Assembly (NCBI GenBank): GCA_034521495.1
Contig: JAXHMK010000014.1
Span: 1 to 64,000, forward strand
DNA from: Balneolaceae bacterium
GTDB lineage: Bacteria > Bacteroidota > Rhodothermia > Balneolales > Balneolaceae
DNA length: 64,000 bases
Reading direction: 5' to 3'
The position numbers were made by a program, and so were the translations under genes. Positions within the stretch are counted from its first letter, which is position 1, and every line of letters begins with the position of its first letter. Under the pieces are notes generated by a model that saw only the letters and a list, made by a program, of their open reading frames with translations, was not told where the DNA came from and made no database searches. Positions 1 to 8,744 of the stretch are shown here, piece after piece.

Positions 1-3
1 CTT

Positions 4-17
4 CACATGAATATGTG
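4..17. promoter_or_regulatory. Palindromic operator candidate before the sensor kinase
   Basis: CACATGAATATGTG is a perfect 5-bp inverted repeat (CACAT/ATGTG) with a 4-bp spacer, about 40 bp before the start of the sensor kinase gene. The same arms and spacer length recur at 3598-3611, before the lipoprotein gene that follows the response regulator. The shared form and placement suggest a binding site for one dimeric regulator, possibly the NarL-type regulator encoded between them. That assignment is inference. Confidence 0.5.
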
Positions 18-56
18 ATTTGTGCAATCCAATTATCTTATTAGCTTGCGCAGATA

Positions 57-2936
57 ATGAAGACACAATCCCTCATACTTTCTTTGATAGCAAGCGTAGC
101 TCTTCTACAAGGGGCAGAGGCCCAATATTTGCCTTTTCGAACCTACTCTATTGAAGCTGGATTGAGTGAATCGGTAGCACAAGCCTTAATTCAAGACGAG
201 CGCGGATACATCTGGGTCGGTACCGGCTATGGCCTGAACCGGTTTGACGGTGTTTCTTTCAAACAGTTTTACGAAGAAGACGGATTGGCCTCAAACGATG
301 TCCACGCACTTTTCCAGGATAGCGAGGGCACTATTTGGATAGGTACAGAATACGGGATTTCCATACTGCAGGATGATACACTAATAACGCCTGAATCAGT
401 TTCCCAGTTAAATCAGGACCCTGTAATTTCGATAACCGAGGACTCTGAGGGAAATTACTGGTTTGGCACCGAAACTAATGGAGCATGGAAGTTAAATGAA
501 CAGGGTGACCTCAGCTCCGTCAATGAAACGATGGGCATCTCCATGCAGTGGGTTCAAACGATCTACGCAGATGATGATGGAATGATTTGGATTGGATCAA
601 GAGGGGGTCTGGCCCGAATTAATGGAGATCAAGTCAGGTATCATTCAACAGAAAATGGACTACCGAACAACCGAATTCGCCACATTACCGGTGATGAATT
701 TGGAAGAATCTGGATCGGTACTTTTTCAGGACTGGTAAAAGTTGAAAATGGTATTCTAACCACTTACAACCGTTCGGATGGATTGCTGGATGAAAAAATC
801 CAGACGATTACAGTAGAAGATCGAAATCGAATTTGGCTGGGGACAGAGAGTGGAATTTCTCTTTTTGATGGGAGGAATTTTCAAAATTATACGAGGAATG
901 AAGGGGTTCCCGGTACAATTGTTCAATCCTCATTGTTAGATCATGAAGGGAATATGTGGTTTGGAACACTTGGAGGTGGAATCTGTATCTATGTAGGCGA
1001 TTATTTTCAGAGTTATAATATTGAAAATGGACTCACCAATAACGTAGTTACCGGTTTTGCCGAGGGGCCTGATGGTGATGTCTGGATTGCCACCTACGGG
1101 GGAGGTTTATTGCGGTATGACGGCCAGGTATTTCAACCCTACGATGAATCGGATGGGTTGGTAGATAACATCGTTTTTTCATTTCTCCTGGACAGCGATA
1201 ATCGACTGTGGATCGGAACTCGCGGCGGAATAAGTATCTATGAGGATGGTCAATTTAATACTCTCAGTTCAGACCGGTTTCCATTTGGGATGGTTCGAGA
1301 GATATATGAAGATGTAGAAGAGGATGAATATTGGATTGCCACCTACGAAAGTGGGGTGATTCAAATGCAGGAAGAGGGATATATTCAGCATCATACAGGT
1401 AATGGCTTTTTGAATAATACTGTCATGGATATCAAGCGTGATGACCAAGGGAACTACTGGTTTGCAACCTATGGTGGCGTGGCTATTTACAACGGTGAAC
1501 AGTTTGAATATTTGACCATGGCTGACGGACTGCCGAGTAATGGCGTCATCCAAATTCATATAGATCACAATGGCGACAAGTGGTTTTCTACATTCAACGG
1601 TGTTGCAAAATATGATGGTGAAACCGTTCAAAGATTGACACAATCTGAGCAGATCGATCTTATCAGCTATTTTATCATACAAGATCAGCAGAATCAATAT
1701 TGGGTGGGGACAAACCGCGGTCTTTATCGTCTGCACCCCGAAGAGTTGTTGGAAGCAGATAATACACTACAACGATTGAAGTCGTTCCGTGTGTACAACA
1801 AAAACCAGGGACTCATCGCGAATGAGCTGAATGCAGGTGCATCGTATGTTGCATCTGATGGCACCATTTGGTTAGGCACAGTAGAAGGATTAAGCCATTT
1901 TTATCCAAATAAAATCCGGGATATAAGCGCTCCGCCGGGAATTGAGTTTGAGGAAGTGATGGTGAGCGGACGGATGATTGATCCAAAAGGGGAGCATCAG
2001 TTTAGTAATGATGAAAATTTTGTGCAGATATCCTACTCTGGTTTGAGCTATGAAGCACCAGATCAGATTTTTTATGAGTATAGAATGAGGGGGCTCGGCC
2101 AGGGATGGCAAATTACAACCGACCGAACGATTCGATATCCATCACTGTCTCCGGGAGAGTATGAGTTCCAGATTCGTGCCTATAATGCAGATGGTGTTGT
2201 AAGTGCAAAAAGAGCTCGTTTCTCTTTCGATATTGCATATCCATATTACTTGCGCTGGTGGTTTTTTCTATTGATTAGTTTAGTGATTGTTGGATTGATT
2301 TTGTTTTCAATTCGATATTTCAAGGTCAAAAAACAGGTAGATATTGAACGGATGCGCGTTCAAATTGCCAGCGACCTGCACGATGATGTTGGATCATCAC
2401 TGACGGAACTCGCCCTTCAAACCGATTTTCTGCAAGCTGTAACTACCGGTGATGAGGTGAAGAAAACTCTTCAACAGTTGGGCGAACACAGCCGAAAAAT
2501 TGTGAACAGCCTGGATGATATTGTTTGGTCTATAGATTCCCGAAATGATACAGCCGGGGATCTTACTGACAGGATGCAGGATTACGTAAACCAGGTTTTT
2601 GTGAATGGAGAGGTTAGCGTGTTTTATGATTTTGAAAATCTTCGGATGCATGAAAAGCTGCCGGTCGACGTTAAAGAAAACATATACCTTATTTTTAAGG
2701 AGGCAATTAATAATATTGTAAAACATTCAAATGCATCCCGGATTGATATCAATTTTTCATTTTCCGGGAAGTCCTACACATTAGAGATTCACGACAATGG
2801 CACCGAAATCAAAAATGACAGGAAATCGGGTCAGGGATTGCGAAACATTCAAATGCGGGCAGACCGCATAGGATCGGACGTAGAGATCGTTTCAAATGGC
2901 GGGTTTACAGTTCGTGCAACCGGGTCCATCAAATAG
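57..2936 (+). CDS. Two-component sensor histidine kinase with Reg_prop beta-propeller sensor
   Basis: A 959-residue membrane histidine kinase. Residues 1-22 look like a signal peptide. Residues about 30-650 hold many short repeats with the IWIGT/G-L pattern of Reg_prop propeller blades. A Y_Y_Y domain follows (about 665-735), then one membrane span (about 745-768). The cytoplasmic part has a HisKA_3-type H-box (HDDVGSSL, phosphoacceptor about H775), an N-box near residue 885 (NNIVKHSN) and a G-box near residue 928 (GQGL). The large sensor should lie in the periplasm. In Bacteroidota such kinases often sense polysaccharide fragments, but no polysaccharide locus adjoins this one. The response regulator gene starts 13 bases after the stop, so the two are co-transcribed. 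Ligand unknown. Confidence 0.93.
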   Translation: MKTQSLILSLIASVALLQGAEAQYLPFRTYSIEAGLSESVAQALIQDERGYIWVGTGYGLNRFDGVSFKQFYEEDGLASNDVHALFQDSEGTIWIGTEYGISILQDDTLITPESVSQLNQDPVISITEDSEGNYWFGTETNGAWKLNEQGDLSSVNETMGISMQWVQTIYADDDGMIWIGSRGGLARINGDQVRYHSTENGLPNNRIRHITGDEFGRIWIGTFSGLVKVENGILTTYNRSDGLLDEKIQTITVEDRNRIWLGTESGISLFDGRNFQNYTRNEGVPGTIVQSSLLDHEGNMWFGTLGGGICIYVGDYFQSYNIENGLTNNVVTGFAEGPDGDVWIATYGGGLLRYDGQVFQPYDESDGLVDNIVFSFLLDSDNRLWIGTRGGISIYEDGQFNTLSSDRFPFGMVREIYEDVEEDEYWIATYESGVIQMQEEGYIQHHTGNGFLNNTVMDIKRDDQGNYWFATYGGVAIYNGEQFEYLTMADGLPSNGVIQIHIDHNGDKWFSTFNGVAKYDGETVQRLTQSEQIDLISYFIIQDQQNQYWVGTNRGLYRLHPEELLEADNTLQRLKSFRVYNKNQGLIANELNAGASYVASDGTIWLGTVEGLSHFYPNKIRDISAPPGIEFEEVMVSGRMIDPKGEHQFSNDENFVQISYSGLSYEAPDQIFYEYRMRGLGQGWQITTDRTIRYPSLSPGEYEFQIRAYNADGVVSAKRARFSFDIAYPYYLRWWFFLLISLVIVGLILFSIRYFKVKKQVDIERMRVQIASDLHDDVGSSLTELALQTDFLQAVTTGDEVKKTLQQLGEHSRKIVNSLDDIVWSIDSRNDTAGDLTDRMQDYVNQVFVNGEVSVFYDFENLRMHEKLPVDVKENIYLIFKEAINNIVKHSNASRIDINFSFSGKSYTLEIHDNGTEIKNDRKSGQGLRNIQMRADRIGSDVEIVSNGGFTVRATGSIK

Positions 2937-2949
2937 ACAGAGGAGCAAT

Positions 2950-3582
2950 ATGATTAATATTGGAATTGTAGAAGATAATGTGAAGATCAGGAATTTAATT
3001 CAGAGATTCCTCGACATGCAGGAGTCAATGAGTTGCAAAACCGCTGTGGATTCAGTGGAAGAGATGCTCGATCATCTCAAAGAATACGATCCGCCTGATG
3101 TAATTTTAATGGATATCCAGTTGCCGGGAATGTCAGGGATTAAGGGAATAGAGATCATCAAAAAAAATTACCCGGATGTGGAGATTATTATGCTAACGGT
3201 GTACCACGATTCGCATAAAATTTTTGATTCGCTGGTTGCCGGCGCTTCCGGGTACCTGTTAAAACATACGTCTCTGCCCGAAATCAAAGAATCGATAGAA
3301 AACCTTGTGGCCGGAGGTGCTCCGATGTCTCCGCAGATTGCGCGAAAAGTAATTGAACATTTTAATAAGCCCAAGCCTGAAAAGAAACCAAAAAGTGATT
3401 TAACAGCCAGGGAACAGGATATTGTAAACGGACTTGTGGATGGGCTAAGCTATAAATTGATCGCCGACAGGTACGATATTTCTATTGATACCGTTCGTGC
3501 TCACATTCGAAACATTTACAAGAAACTACACGTTAATTCTAAAGCAGAGGTAATTGCAAAATCCCTGCGTGGTGAAATTTAG
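2950..3582 (+). CDS. NarL/FixJ-type DNA-binding response regulator
   Basis: About 210 residues. The ATG at 2950 follows an AGGAG at 2941 and gives the canonical receiver start MINIGIVEDN; an earlier in-frame start at 2896 would overlap the kinase gene and is less likely. The receiver domain has the acidic pair near its N-terminus and the phospho-acceptor at about D55 (LMDIQLPG), with the T and K switch residues later. A LuxR-type helix-turn-helix occupies about residues 143-205 (LTAREQDI through the recognition helix). It is the evident partner of the kinase upstream. Targets may include the CACAT-N4-ATGTG palindromes before the kinase gene and the next gene (inference). Confidence 0.93.
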   Translation: MINIGIVEDNVKIRNLIQRFLDMQESMSCKTAVDSVEEMLDHLKEYDPPDVILMDIQLPGMSGIKGIEIIKKNYPDVEIIMLTVYHDSHKIFDSLVAGASGYLLKHTSLPEIKESIENLVAGGAPMSPQIARKVIEHFNKPKPEKKPKSDLTAREQDIVNGLVDGLSYKLIADRYDISIDTVRAHIRNIYKKLHVNSKAEVIAKSLRGEI

Positions 3583-3597
3583 AATATGCAACTGCAT

Positions 3598-3611
3598 CAC
3601 ATGGTTATGTG
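3598..3611. promoter_or_regulatory. Second copy of the CACAT-N4-ATGTG palindrome
   Basis: CACATGGTTATGTG; the symmetry extends to 7-bp arms (ATCACAT/ATGTGAT). It sits between the response regulator gene and the Arg/Ser-rich lipoprotein gene, about 70 bp before that ATG. It matches the site at 4-17 at 12 of 14 positions, differing only in the spacer. Probable operator of the same regulator. Confidence 0.5.
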
Positions 3612-3681
3612 ATAGTTGGTTGTTCAATTATATTGTATTTTAAAAGTGGATAAGAAATAATCGGTAATTCCGGAGGCTATT

Positions 3682-5280
3682 ATGAGACATTTAACGAAGA
3701 AAATAACCACTTTTTTGATTGCAGTATTGGCATTAACTGCAACAAGCTGCTATACACAGCTTCAAACCACGTATAGTTCCTATCCCGGCAGTGGCTACTA
3801 TTCATCAGATAGTGATACCGAAAGAGTTGCTTCCGGAGAAAGATCTGTAGAAGAACGCGGCGATCAGGTTGTAAATGAAGAAGACTACACCCTGGGTTAT
3901 GACGATGGATGGTCGGATGCCGAAGCTTATTACTTTAAAGATTATGAAGCAAAACGGTGGTATGAAGAGTATGGAGCTACACTTGCCCACGATCCCTATG
4001 TACGGGATTATGTTACCAGCCATTACCGATATGGCCGGGGCTACTCACCTTATCACTCTTATTATTATCCTCATTACCCATATTACTCTCATGCATATTG
4101 GTCTTCCCGGTGGACATTTTCATTAGGATTTCATGTAGGCTGGAACCATTGGTATCCTCGTTATTCCTATCATCCATACTACGATTATTATGCCTACCCG
4201 GGTTACTATCCATATTATGGCGGTTATCGTGGATGGGGTTATAATCCTTACTATGGAAACACGATTGTAATTTATAATGGATCGCGAGGAACCAGTCGTA
4301 ATTATGGGCCACGAAATAATGGTTTGTCTTCACGCGGATCAGAAACTGTTCGAAGAACAAGATCCGACGCAAGAGTGAGAAATACGGCTAACAGGAGTGA
4401 TATTCGGTCGAATGCACGATCCAGAAATGTATCGACTACACGAAGCCGTGGTACCGTAAATCGATCCAGCGGAACAACCCGTTCAAGGTCTTCATCTACA
4501 GTGCGAAGCAGATCCGGAAACAGTTCAAACAGCCGGGGAACCGTTAACAGAAGTTCAAGTAACCGGTCCCGGAGTTCCGGTAATGTAAATCGCAGCCGCT
4601 CTTCATCCTCAAACCGAAGTAATGGAACTGTAAACAGAAGCCGGTCTTCTAACGGAGGAAATGAAAGTGCAAGCAGAAGCCGGTCTTCTAATCAGTCTCG
4701 GGCTAATGTTGGCAGCGAAGGTGTAATTATCAGTCGCGGTACATCAATTATCCGGAATCGTGAATCAGACCAGAGACGTTCCGCTGTAAATCGTACCCGG
4801 TCAACTACGGATCGAAATACAAGAATCAATCGATCTGCTGATGTAAACAATCGAATTCAGGCTGACAGGAACCGAAGCAGAGTAGAATCAAACAGTCCTC
4901 AAAATCGAAGAGAGCGATCTCTCAACACACTCCGAAACAAGCTTTTGGATCGGGAAAAAGTTGAAGCTCCGGCAAGAGATAACTATAACAGGTCTACAAC
5001 CAGAAGTAGTGGTACAAGTTTCTTCAATAACAGTGCCGTACGGCAGATCAAAAAACATGTGTTAGGCAACAGTCGATCAAGAAGTAGCAGCAGCAGTCGT
5101 TCATCATCTGTTGGGCGGTCTTCCTCTTCTTCGAACGGTCGATCCTCTTCTGTAAGCCGGACAAGGTCAAACAACTCTTCACGTTCAACTGTACGCTCCA
5201 GCCGGAGTTCCTCTTCATCGAAAAGCCGGGGATCATCCAGCAGAAGCCGATCCTCCTCGTCATCGAGGGACAGAAACTAA
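3682..5280 (+). CDS. Tyr-rich and Arg/Ser-rich low-complexity lipoprotein, function unknown
   Basis: A 532-residue protein not assignable to a family. Residues 1-23 form a lipoprotein signal ending at C23 (TATSC). Residues about 60-115 are acidic and contain a short globular-looking stretch. Residues about 110-195 are extremely rich in Tyr with Pro, His, Gly and Trp. From about residue 200 to the end the chain is almost entirely Arg, Ser and Asn in irregular RS-type repeats (for example SRSRSSS), giving a very basic, probably disordered tail. The start follows GGAGG. It lies downstream of the two-component pair with a palindrome in its leader, so it may be a target of that system. The tail could bind anionic polymers such as LPS, DNA or polyphosphate; this is speculation. 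Confidence 0.8.
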   Translation: MRHLTKKITTFLIAVLALTATSCYTQLQTTYSSYPGSGYYSSDSDTERVASGERSVEERGDQVVNEEDYTLGYDDGWSDAEAYYFKDYEAKRWYEEYGATLAHDPYVRDYVTSHYRYGRGYSPYHSYYYPHYPYYSHAYWSSRWTFSLGFHVGWNHWYPRYSYHPYYDYYAYPGYYPYYGGYRGWGYNPYYGNTIVIYNGSRGTSRNYGPRNNGLSSRGSETVRRTRSDARVRNTANRSDIRSNARSRNVSTTRSRGTVNRSSGTTRSRSSSTVRSRSGNSSNSRGTVNRSSSNRSRSSGNVNRSRSSSSNRSNGTVNRSRSSNGGNESASRSRSSNQSRANVGSEGVIISRGTSIIRNRESDQRRSAVNRTRSTTDRNTRINRSADVNNRIQADRNRSRVESNSPQNRRERSLNTLRNKLLDREKVEAPARDNYNRSTTRSSGTSFFNNSAVRQIKKHVLGNSRSRSSSSSRSSSVGRSSSSSNGRSSSVSRTRSNNSSRSTVRSSRSSSSSKSRGSSSRSRSSSSSRDRN

Positions 5281-5337
5281 ATTTGGTTTAAGATCGTATT
5301 AAAGAAGTCTGTAAAAATCATCTAAGGTAGGCGAGCT

Positions 5338-6879
5338 ATGCGAAAATTTTTAAAAATTACCATCCTGTTTGTACTGATATTTGGCGTGGAAAAGGCCATT
5401 TCTCAGCATCCCAATAATAATCTTCTTTATAGCAATCAAGCTACACTTTTCGGGGATCAGGGAGTTTCTTTTGATCCCGTTTCAATCGTCCTTCCCGGTA
5501 CAGCTACAAAATCTGGCATCGGCTCGTTTATGGACAATCCTGCCGGTATTGCCCTCTATGAAAAGAGTTATTTTGATTTTGGTTTATCGTACGGAAGCGT
5601 TCAGGAAGATGCTACCTATTTGGGAAATTCAAGAACTCAGGACAACAATCAGTTTAACATGTCGAATATTGGTTTTTTGTACAAATTTCCGACAGAACAG
5701 GGCAGTTTTGTAATTGGGGCTGCTTATACAAGGCATACATCTTTTAACAGGGGAGTGGGATTCAGAGCCCGGAACGAATCCAGTACTATAACCGATCAGT
5801 TTAAAACCGATGGGTCTCCCTACCAGGATATTGCATTTAATACGTATGCCACAGATTACGGCGATGAGTTCCAGGACTGGGATGAGTCTGTTTTTCGAAT
5901 TGGATTTGAGCAGTTTGGCGATTACCTGGGTGTTCGACAGCAGGGTGAAATACTACAGGATGGCGGTGGCGGAGAGTACTCTCTGTTTTTTGCTACAGAG
6001 TTCCAGAAAAACTTGATGGTGGGTGCAAGTATTGGATTACTATCCGGGAAATTTGAATACGACCGAATTTTCCAGGAGATCGACGAATTTAATGACTATA
6101 ACAGCCAGATTATTGACAGCGATGATGATGGTACGTTTGATACAGATATCGACAATTTATTACTGGATGACAATTTAAGCACCCGGTATAATGGATTCCG
6201 AGCCCGTGCGGGACTTCTTTACAAATTAACGGAGAATCTGAACGTGGGTGTCAGTTACACACTGCCAACAAAAATTACGATTGATGAAACGTTTGACGCT
6301 ACCCTTACAACGACATTTGATAATGGCACCGAGTTCAGTGACGGTACAGACAGCGAATTTTCTTACAACGTGAACTATCCGGGGATGTTGAAAATTGGCG
6401 CAGCTCTGCAAAATTTGTCGGGTCTTTCGGTATCACTTTCTGCTGAATATGTGGACTATTCTAATACTGAAATTGAGTTTGAAGAGAGTGAACTCTTTGA
6501 GGATGAAGTACTGGAAAATGATTTCATCCGGGAAGCCTATCAATCCGTTTGGAGTTATCGTGCCGGTTTTGCATATGATGTAAACCCGGGCCTAACCCTT
6601 CGCGGCGGGTATGGTTTTAAACCCAGTAGATTTGATGACGGAATCGATGATAAAACTGCGTATTCGTTTGGTGCAGGTTTTACGGTGGGAGAGGGGCTTC
6701 GGTTTGAGGCCGCTGCCCGCTATCTAACCTGGGATGAAGAATCCACTGTTTACGAGTACGGTGAGTATAATTACGAACCTCTGCCCGATAACCTGCCTGC
6801 CGTAAATTTCCGGTCTGAAACGGCAAACAGGGCAGTCAATCAATGGCAAATACTGGGGACTATCCGGGTTAGGATGTAA
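5338..6879 (+). CDS. FadL/OmpP1-family outer membrane transport protein
   Basis: A 513-residue predicted outer membrane beta-barrel. Residues 1-22 are a signal peptide ending at AISQ. The mature N-terminus has the family-like pattern NQATLFGDQG...SFMDNPAGIA, where the NPAG region resembles the N-terminal hatch of FadL-like hydrophobic-substrate channels. Alternating amphipathic strands run to the end (IRVRM). Family members move fatty acids or aromatic compounds across the outer membrane; the substrate here cannot be told. It follows the lipoprotein gene by 57 bases on the same strand and may share its transcript. The stop codon adjoins a hairpin that reads as a terminator for the opposing gene. 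Confidence 0.82.
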   Translation: MRKFLKITILFVLIFGVEKAISQHPNNNLLYSNQATLFGDQGVSFDPVSIVLPGTATKSGIGSFMDNPAGIALYEKSYFDFGLSYGSVQEDATYLGNSRTQDNNQFNMSNIGFLYKFPTEQGSFVIGAAYTRHTSFNRGVGFRARNESSTITDQFKTDGSPYQDIAFNTYATDYGDEFQDWDESVFRIGFEQFGDYLGVRQQGEILQDGGGGEYSLFFATEFQKNLMVGASIGLLSGKFEYDRIFQEIDEFNDYNSQIIDSDDDGTFDTDIDNLLLDDNLSTRYNGFRARAGLLYKLTENLNVGVSYTLPTKITIDETFDATLTTTFDNGTEFSDGTDSEFSYNVNYPGMLKIGAALQNLSGLSVSLSAEYVDYSNTEIEFEESELFEDEVLENDFIREAYQSVWSYRAGFAYDVNPGLTLRGGYGFKPSRFDDGIDDKTAYSFGAGFTVGEGLRFEAAARYLTWDEESTVYEYGEYNYEPLPDNLPAVNFRSETANRAVNQWQILGTIRVRM

Positions 6880-6915
6880 AAAAACGTCCGCAAACCGGGT
6901 AGAAATGCGGACGTT
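6878..6915 (-). terminator. Rho-independent terminator for the universal stress protein gene
   Basis: A perfect 10-bp stem, AACGTCCGCA (6883-6892) and TGCGGACGTT (6906-6915), with a 13-nt loop. On the minus strand it is followed by seven Ts (complement of 6878-6884). It suits transcription from the minus-strand stress gene; on the plus strand it lacks a T-tract but could still shield the 3' end of the porin mRNA. Confidence 0.75.
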
Positions 6916-6960
6916 AATGATAGCTCTAAATATTAAAAGCTGTTCTCTTCAGATCTTGAA

Positions 6961-7494
6961 CTAACCTTTTTTAGGGTTTACACTTAGCACGGCTGTTTTT
7001 ACATGCCGTATAACGTTAGCCGTTGTGCTTCCCATCATCAAATAGTTGATACCTGTTCTGCCTACGGTTGCCATTACAATCAGATCATAATCATTATTTT
7101 CTACATGGTTGAAAATAGCTTCGTGCACAGAATCTTTAGACACGATTACCTGGTTGCTCACATTACCATTAATTCTTCCGAAATGTTCTTTTTCGAGAAG
7201 TTTTAAACGCTCCTCACGAATTTTTCGAAGAGAAAGATCTTTTTCATCCTCATCAAACTGTTCAAAGCTGAGCACATGCAACAGTTCTACCGTTCCCCCC
7301 GATTTTTCAGCAATATCTATTGCATATGGATATGCTTCAGCCGCATTATCAGAGAAATCGGTTGTTACCAGTATTTTATCAAAATTATCTACATCCGATT
7401 CGTTTTCAACGACCATTACCGGTGTGTGGGCAAGCCGTACAACTTTTTCAGCTACTGAACCAAGCAGGAAACGTGAGAAAGCCTGTTCGTCCAT
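6961..7494 (-). CDS. Universal stress protein, C-terminal part of a frameshifted tandem-USP gene
   Basis: This reading frame holds the end of a first UspA fold (SRFLLGSVAEKVVRLAHTPV) and a complete second UspA domain with the nucleotide-binding pattern MATVGRTG...GSTTANVIRH. It joins, with one base too many, to the reading frame upstream on the minus strand. In the upstream frame the first domain breaks off right after SSHGRTGF; here the chain resumes with SRFLLGS, as expected in an intact UspA fold. The apparent ATG of this frame therefore lies inside the domain and is probably not used. USP proteins bind ATP or act in stress and starvation responses. Confidence 0.8.
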   Translation of the reverse strand: MDEQAFSRFLLGSVAEKVVRLAHTPVMVVENESDVDNFDKILVTTDFSDNAAEAYPYAIDIAEKSGGTVELLHVLSFEQFDEDEKDLSLRKIREERLKLLEKEHFGRINGNVSNQVIVSKDSVHEAIFNHVENNDYDLIVMATVGRTGINYLMMGSTTANVIRHVKTAVLSVNPKKG

Positions 7495-7828
7495 GGCTGC
7501 TCATGATAATGTAATCGTATTCTTCCGAGGCATCTATAATACCTTCCGCCGGATTTCCCAAAACCACAGCAGGGTCCTGCAATCTGCTCTTATCAACAAG
7601 GCTCTCTGCCACCTCTTTTGCGCGGCTAACCAACTTTTCCTCCAAATTTTCAAAATTCTGATACATTTTTGAGCTTAATCCTAACGCATAAGGTTCGTCC
7701 AGTTCAGATATTGGAAGATGTGAATAAAAGGGTGTAACTGTTCCATCAAAAAGTTTCGCAAATTTATTTGCTACTTTTAAAGCTTTTTGGCTGCGCTCGG
7801 AAAAATCAATTGGGACAAGAATTTTCAT
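7448..7828 (-). CDS. Universal stress protein, N-terminal part of the same frameshifted gene
   Basis: 126 residues beginning MKILVPIDFS, the standard UspA N-terminus, and reaching the G-R-T-G nucleotide loop (SSHGRTGF) before leaving frame and ending after about 10 unrelated residues. Skipping one base near 7477 restores a single tandem-USP protein of about 288 residues spanning 6961-7828. Either the gene is newly broken or the base is an assembly error. A terminator lies beyond its 3' end at 6878-6915. No partner gene is co-directional upstream. Confidence 0.8.
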   Translation of the reverse strand: MKILVPIDFSERSQKALKVANKFAKLFDGTVTPFYSHLPISELDEPYALGLSSKMYQNFENLEEKLVSRAKEVAESLVDKSRLQDPAVVLGNPAEGIIDASEEYDYIIMSSHGRTGFLTFPAWFSS

Positions 7829-7937
7829 TTGAGTATTTAATTAGTTGAATTTTATGCTGTTATAGCTTCATTGATTAATTATAATTTCACTAAAATCTGT
7901 TTAAACGTAAACAGACAATGAACTCTTAAATTCGGGA

Positions 7938-8114
7938 TTAATTAAATTGACTGGAGTCTCTGTTTCTCCGTTTAAGAATCCAGTGTATGATTGGTGGAGC
8001 AATTATGATAGCAATAAAAATCTGGCCGGTGTAGATGTAGAGAAGAAGAGCAATAAGAAGGCAAACAAGTAAAACGATTATTGAAATCAGCCAAACGGTT
8101 TGATGGGTCGTCAT
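7938..8114 (-). CDS. Small hydrophobic membrane protein (58 residues), hypothetical
   Basis: An open frame from ATG at 8114 to TAA at 7938-7940. It begins MTTHQTVWLISIIVLLVC and contains two closely spaced hydrophobic segments (about residues 7-28 and 32-47), then a basic tail KRRNRD. The frame stays open upstream of the ATG into the neighbouring repeat, so the start is uncertain. The two-span layout with a positive C-terminus is typical of small inner-membrane proteins, but I recognise no family. It may be co-transcribed with the stress protein gene downstream on the same strand. Confidence 0.45.
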   Translation of the reverse strand: MTTHQTVWLISIIVLLVCLLIALLLYIYTGQIFIAIIIAPPIIHWILKRRNRDSSQFN

Positions 8115-8160
8115 GCGTAGTCTAAGTTTCTCAATATTATTATTTAAGGAATCATTAAGT

Positions 8161-8289
8161 GAAGGCTTTGCAAAACTCTGACCGTCATCCTGAACTTGAT
8201 TCAGGATCTCCAGATACTGGCAATAAAGACGAATGGAGAATCTGAATCGAGTTCAGATTGACTAATAATCACGGTTTTGCAAAGCCCTC
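8161..8289. mobile_element. MITE-like element, family 1, copy A
   Basis: A 129-bp element with 20-bp imperfect terminal inverted repeats (GAAGGCTTTGCAAAACTCTG at the left, 17/20 to the right end). It is flanked by a perfect 5-bp direct repeat TAAGT (8156-8160 and 8290-8294). Two internal inverted repeats, TCCTGAA/TTCAGGA and TCTGAA/TTCAGA, are present. A second copy at 47228-47375 has its own target duplication. No transposase is encoded, so it is non-autonomous. Confidence 0.75.
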
Positions 8290-8744
8290 TAAGTAAGAAT
8301 AATAAAAAATTTAAGTGTGAATATAGTATGATTCTATTCTCCAGAATCTGTACATGTCGATTAATTTTATCTGTCGTTTGCGTTAATCTAAAGTGGTTTA
8401 ATTCCCCGATCCTCTGGGTCGGAAAAAAGATAAAAGTCCCCCTTCGAAGGGGGAAAGCGAACGGAGGTGAGCCTTAGGATGTGTTCTGACGTTTTGTATT
8501 GTCCAGACCTTAGTTCATGAGGCACAGGAATTCATTCCCCAATGCCCCTTTTGAAAGAGGGGACACTTCACAATAAGTGCATAGATTGTTAAAAAAAATT
8601 TGGACTATAAGTTGATATCTCGTGGGCTCTGCACCGAGGTAGTACATTTGACGAACTGGCGAATGCTGAGCGAAAGACAATTGATGGATGTTTCTGCTAT
8701 TATTTTACCATCAGCCTTCCTAAGATTTTTTTGAGAATTCCGGG

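Larger units (their letters stand above)
7829..8744. other. Repeat-rich 0.9-kb gap
   Basis: Contains a possible small membrane-protein gene (7938-8114, minus), a MITE-like repeat (8161-8289) and an 18-bp perfect palindrome TCCCCCTTCGAAGGGGGA (8437-8454). A loosely inverted C-rich match lies near 8546. The remainder (about 8455-8744) shows no convincing coding potential. Confidence 0.6.

Noticed and set aside
4-17. CRP/FNR binding site
   Set aside because: The order is CACAT-ATGTG, the reverse of the CRP pattern TGTGA-TCACA.
1269-1736. A 155-codon open frame antisense to the sensor kinase
   Set aside because: It lies wholly within the kinase gene, has no family features and mirrors the propeller repeats.
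4013-4372. A 119-codon antisense frame in the lipoprotein gene
   Set aside because: It is a product of the biased Tyr/Arg/Ser codon composition, not of an independent gene.
8277-8477. A 66-codon open frame in the repeat-rich gap
   Set aside because: It starts in the MITE end and runs through the palindrome; composition is not protein-like.
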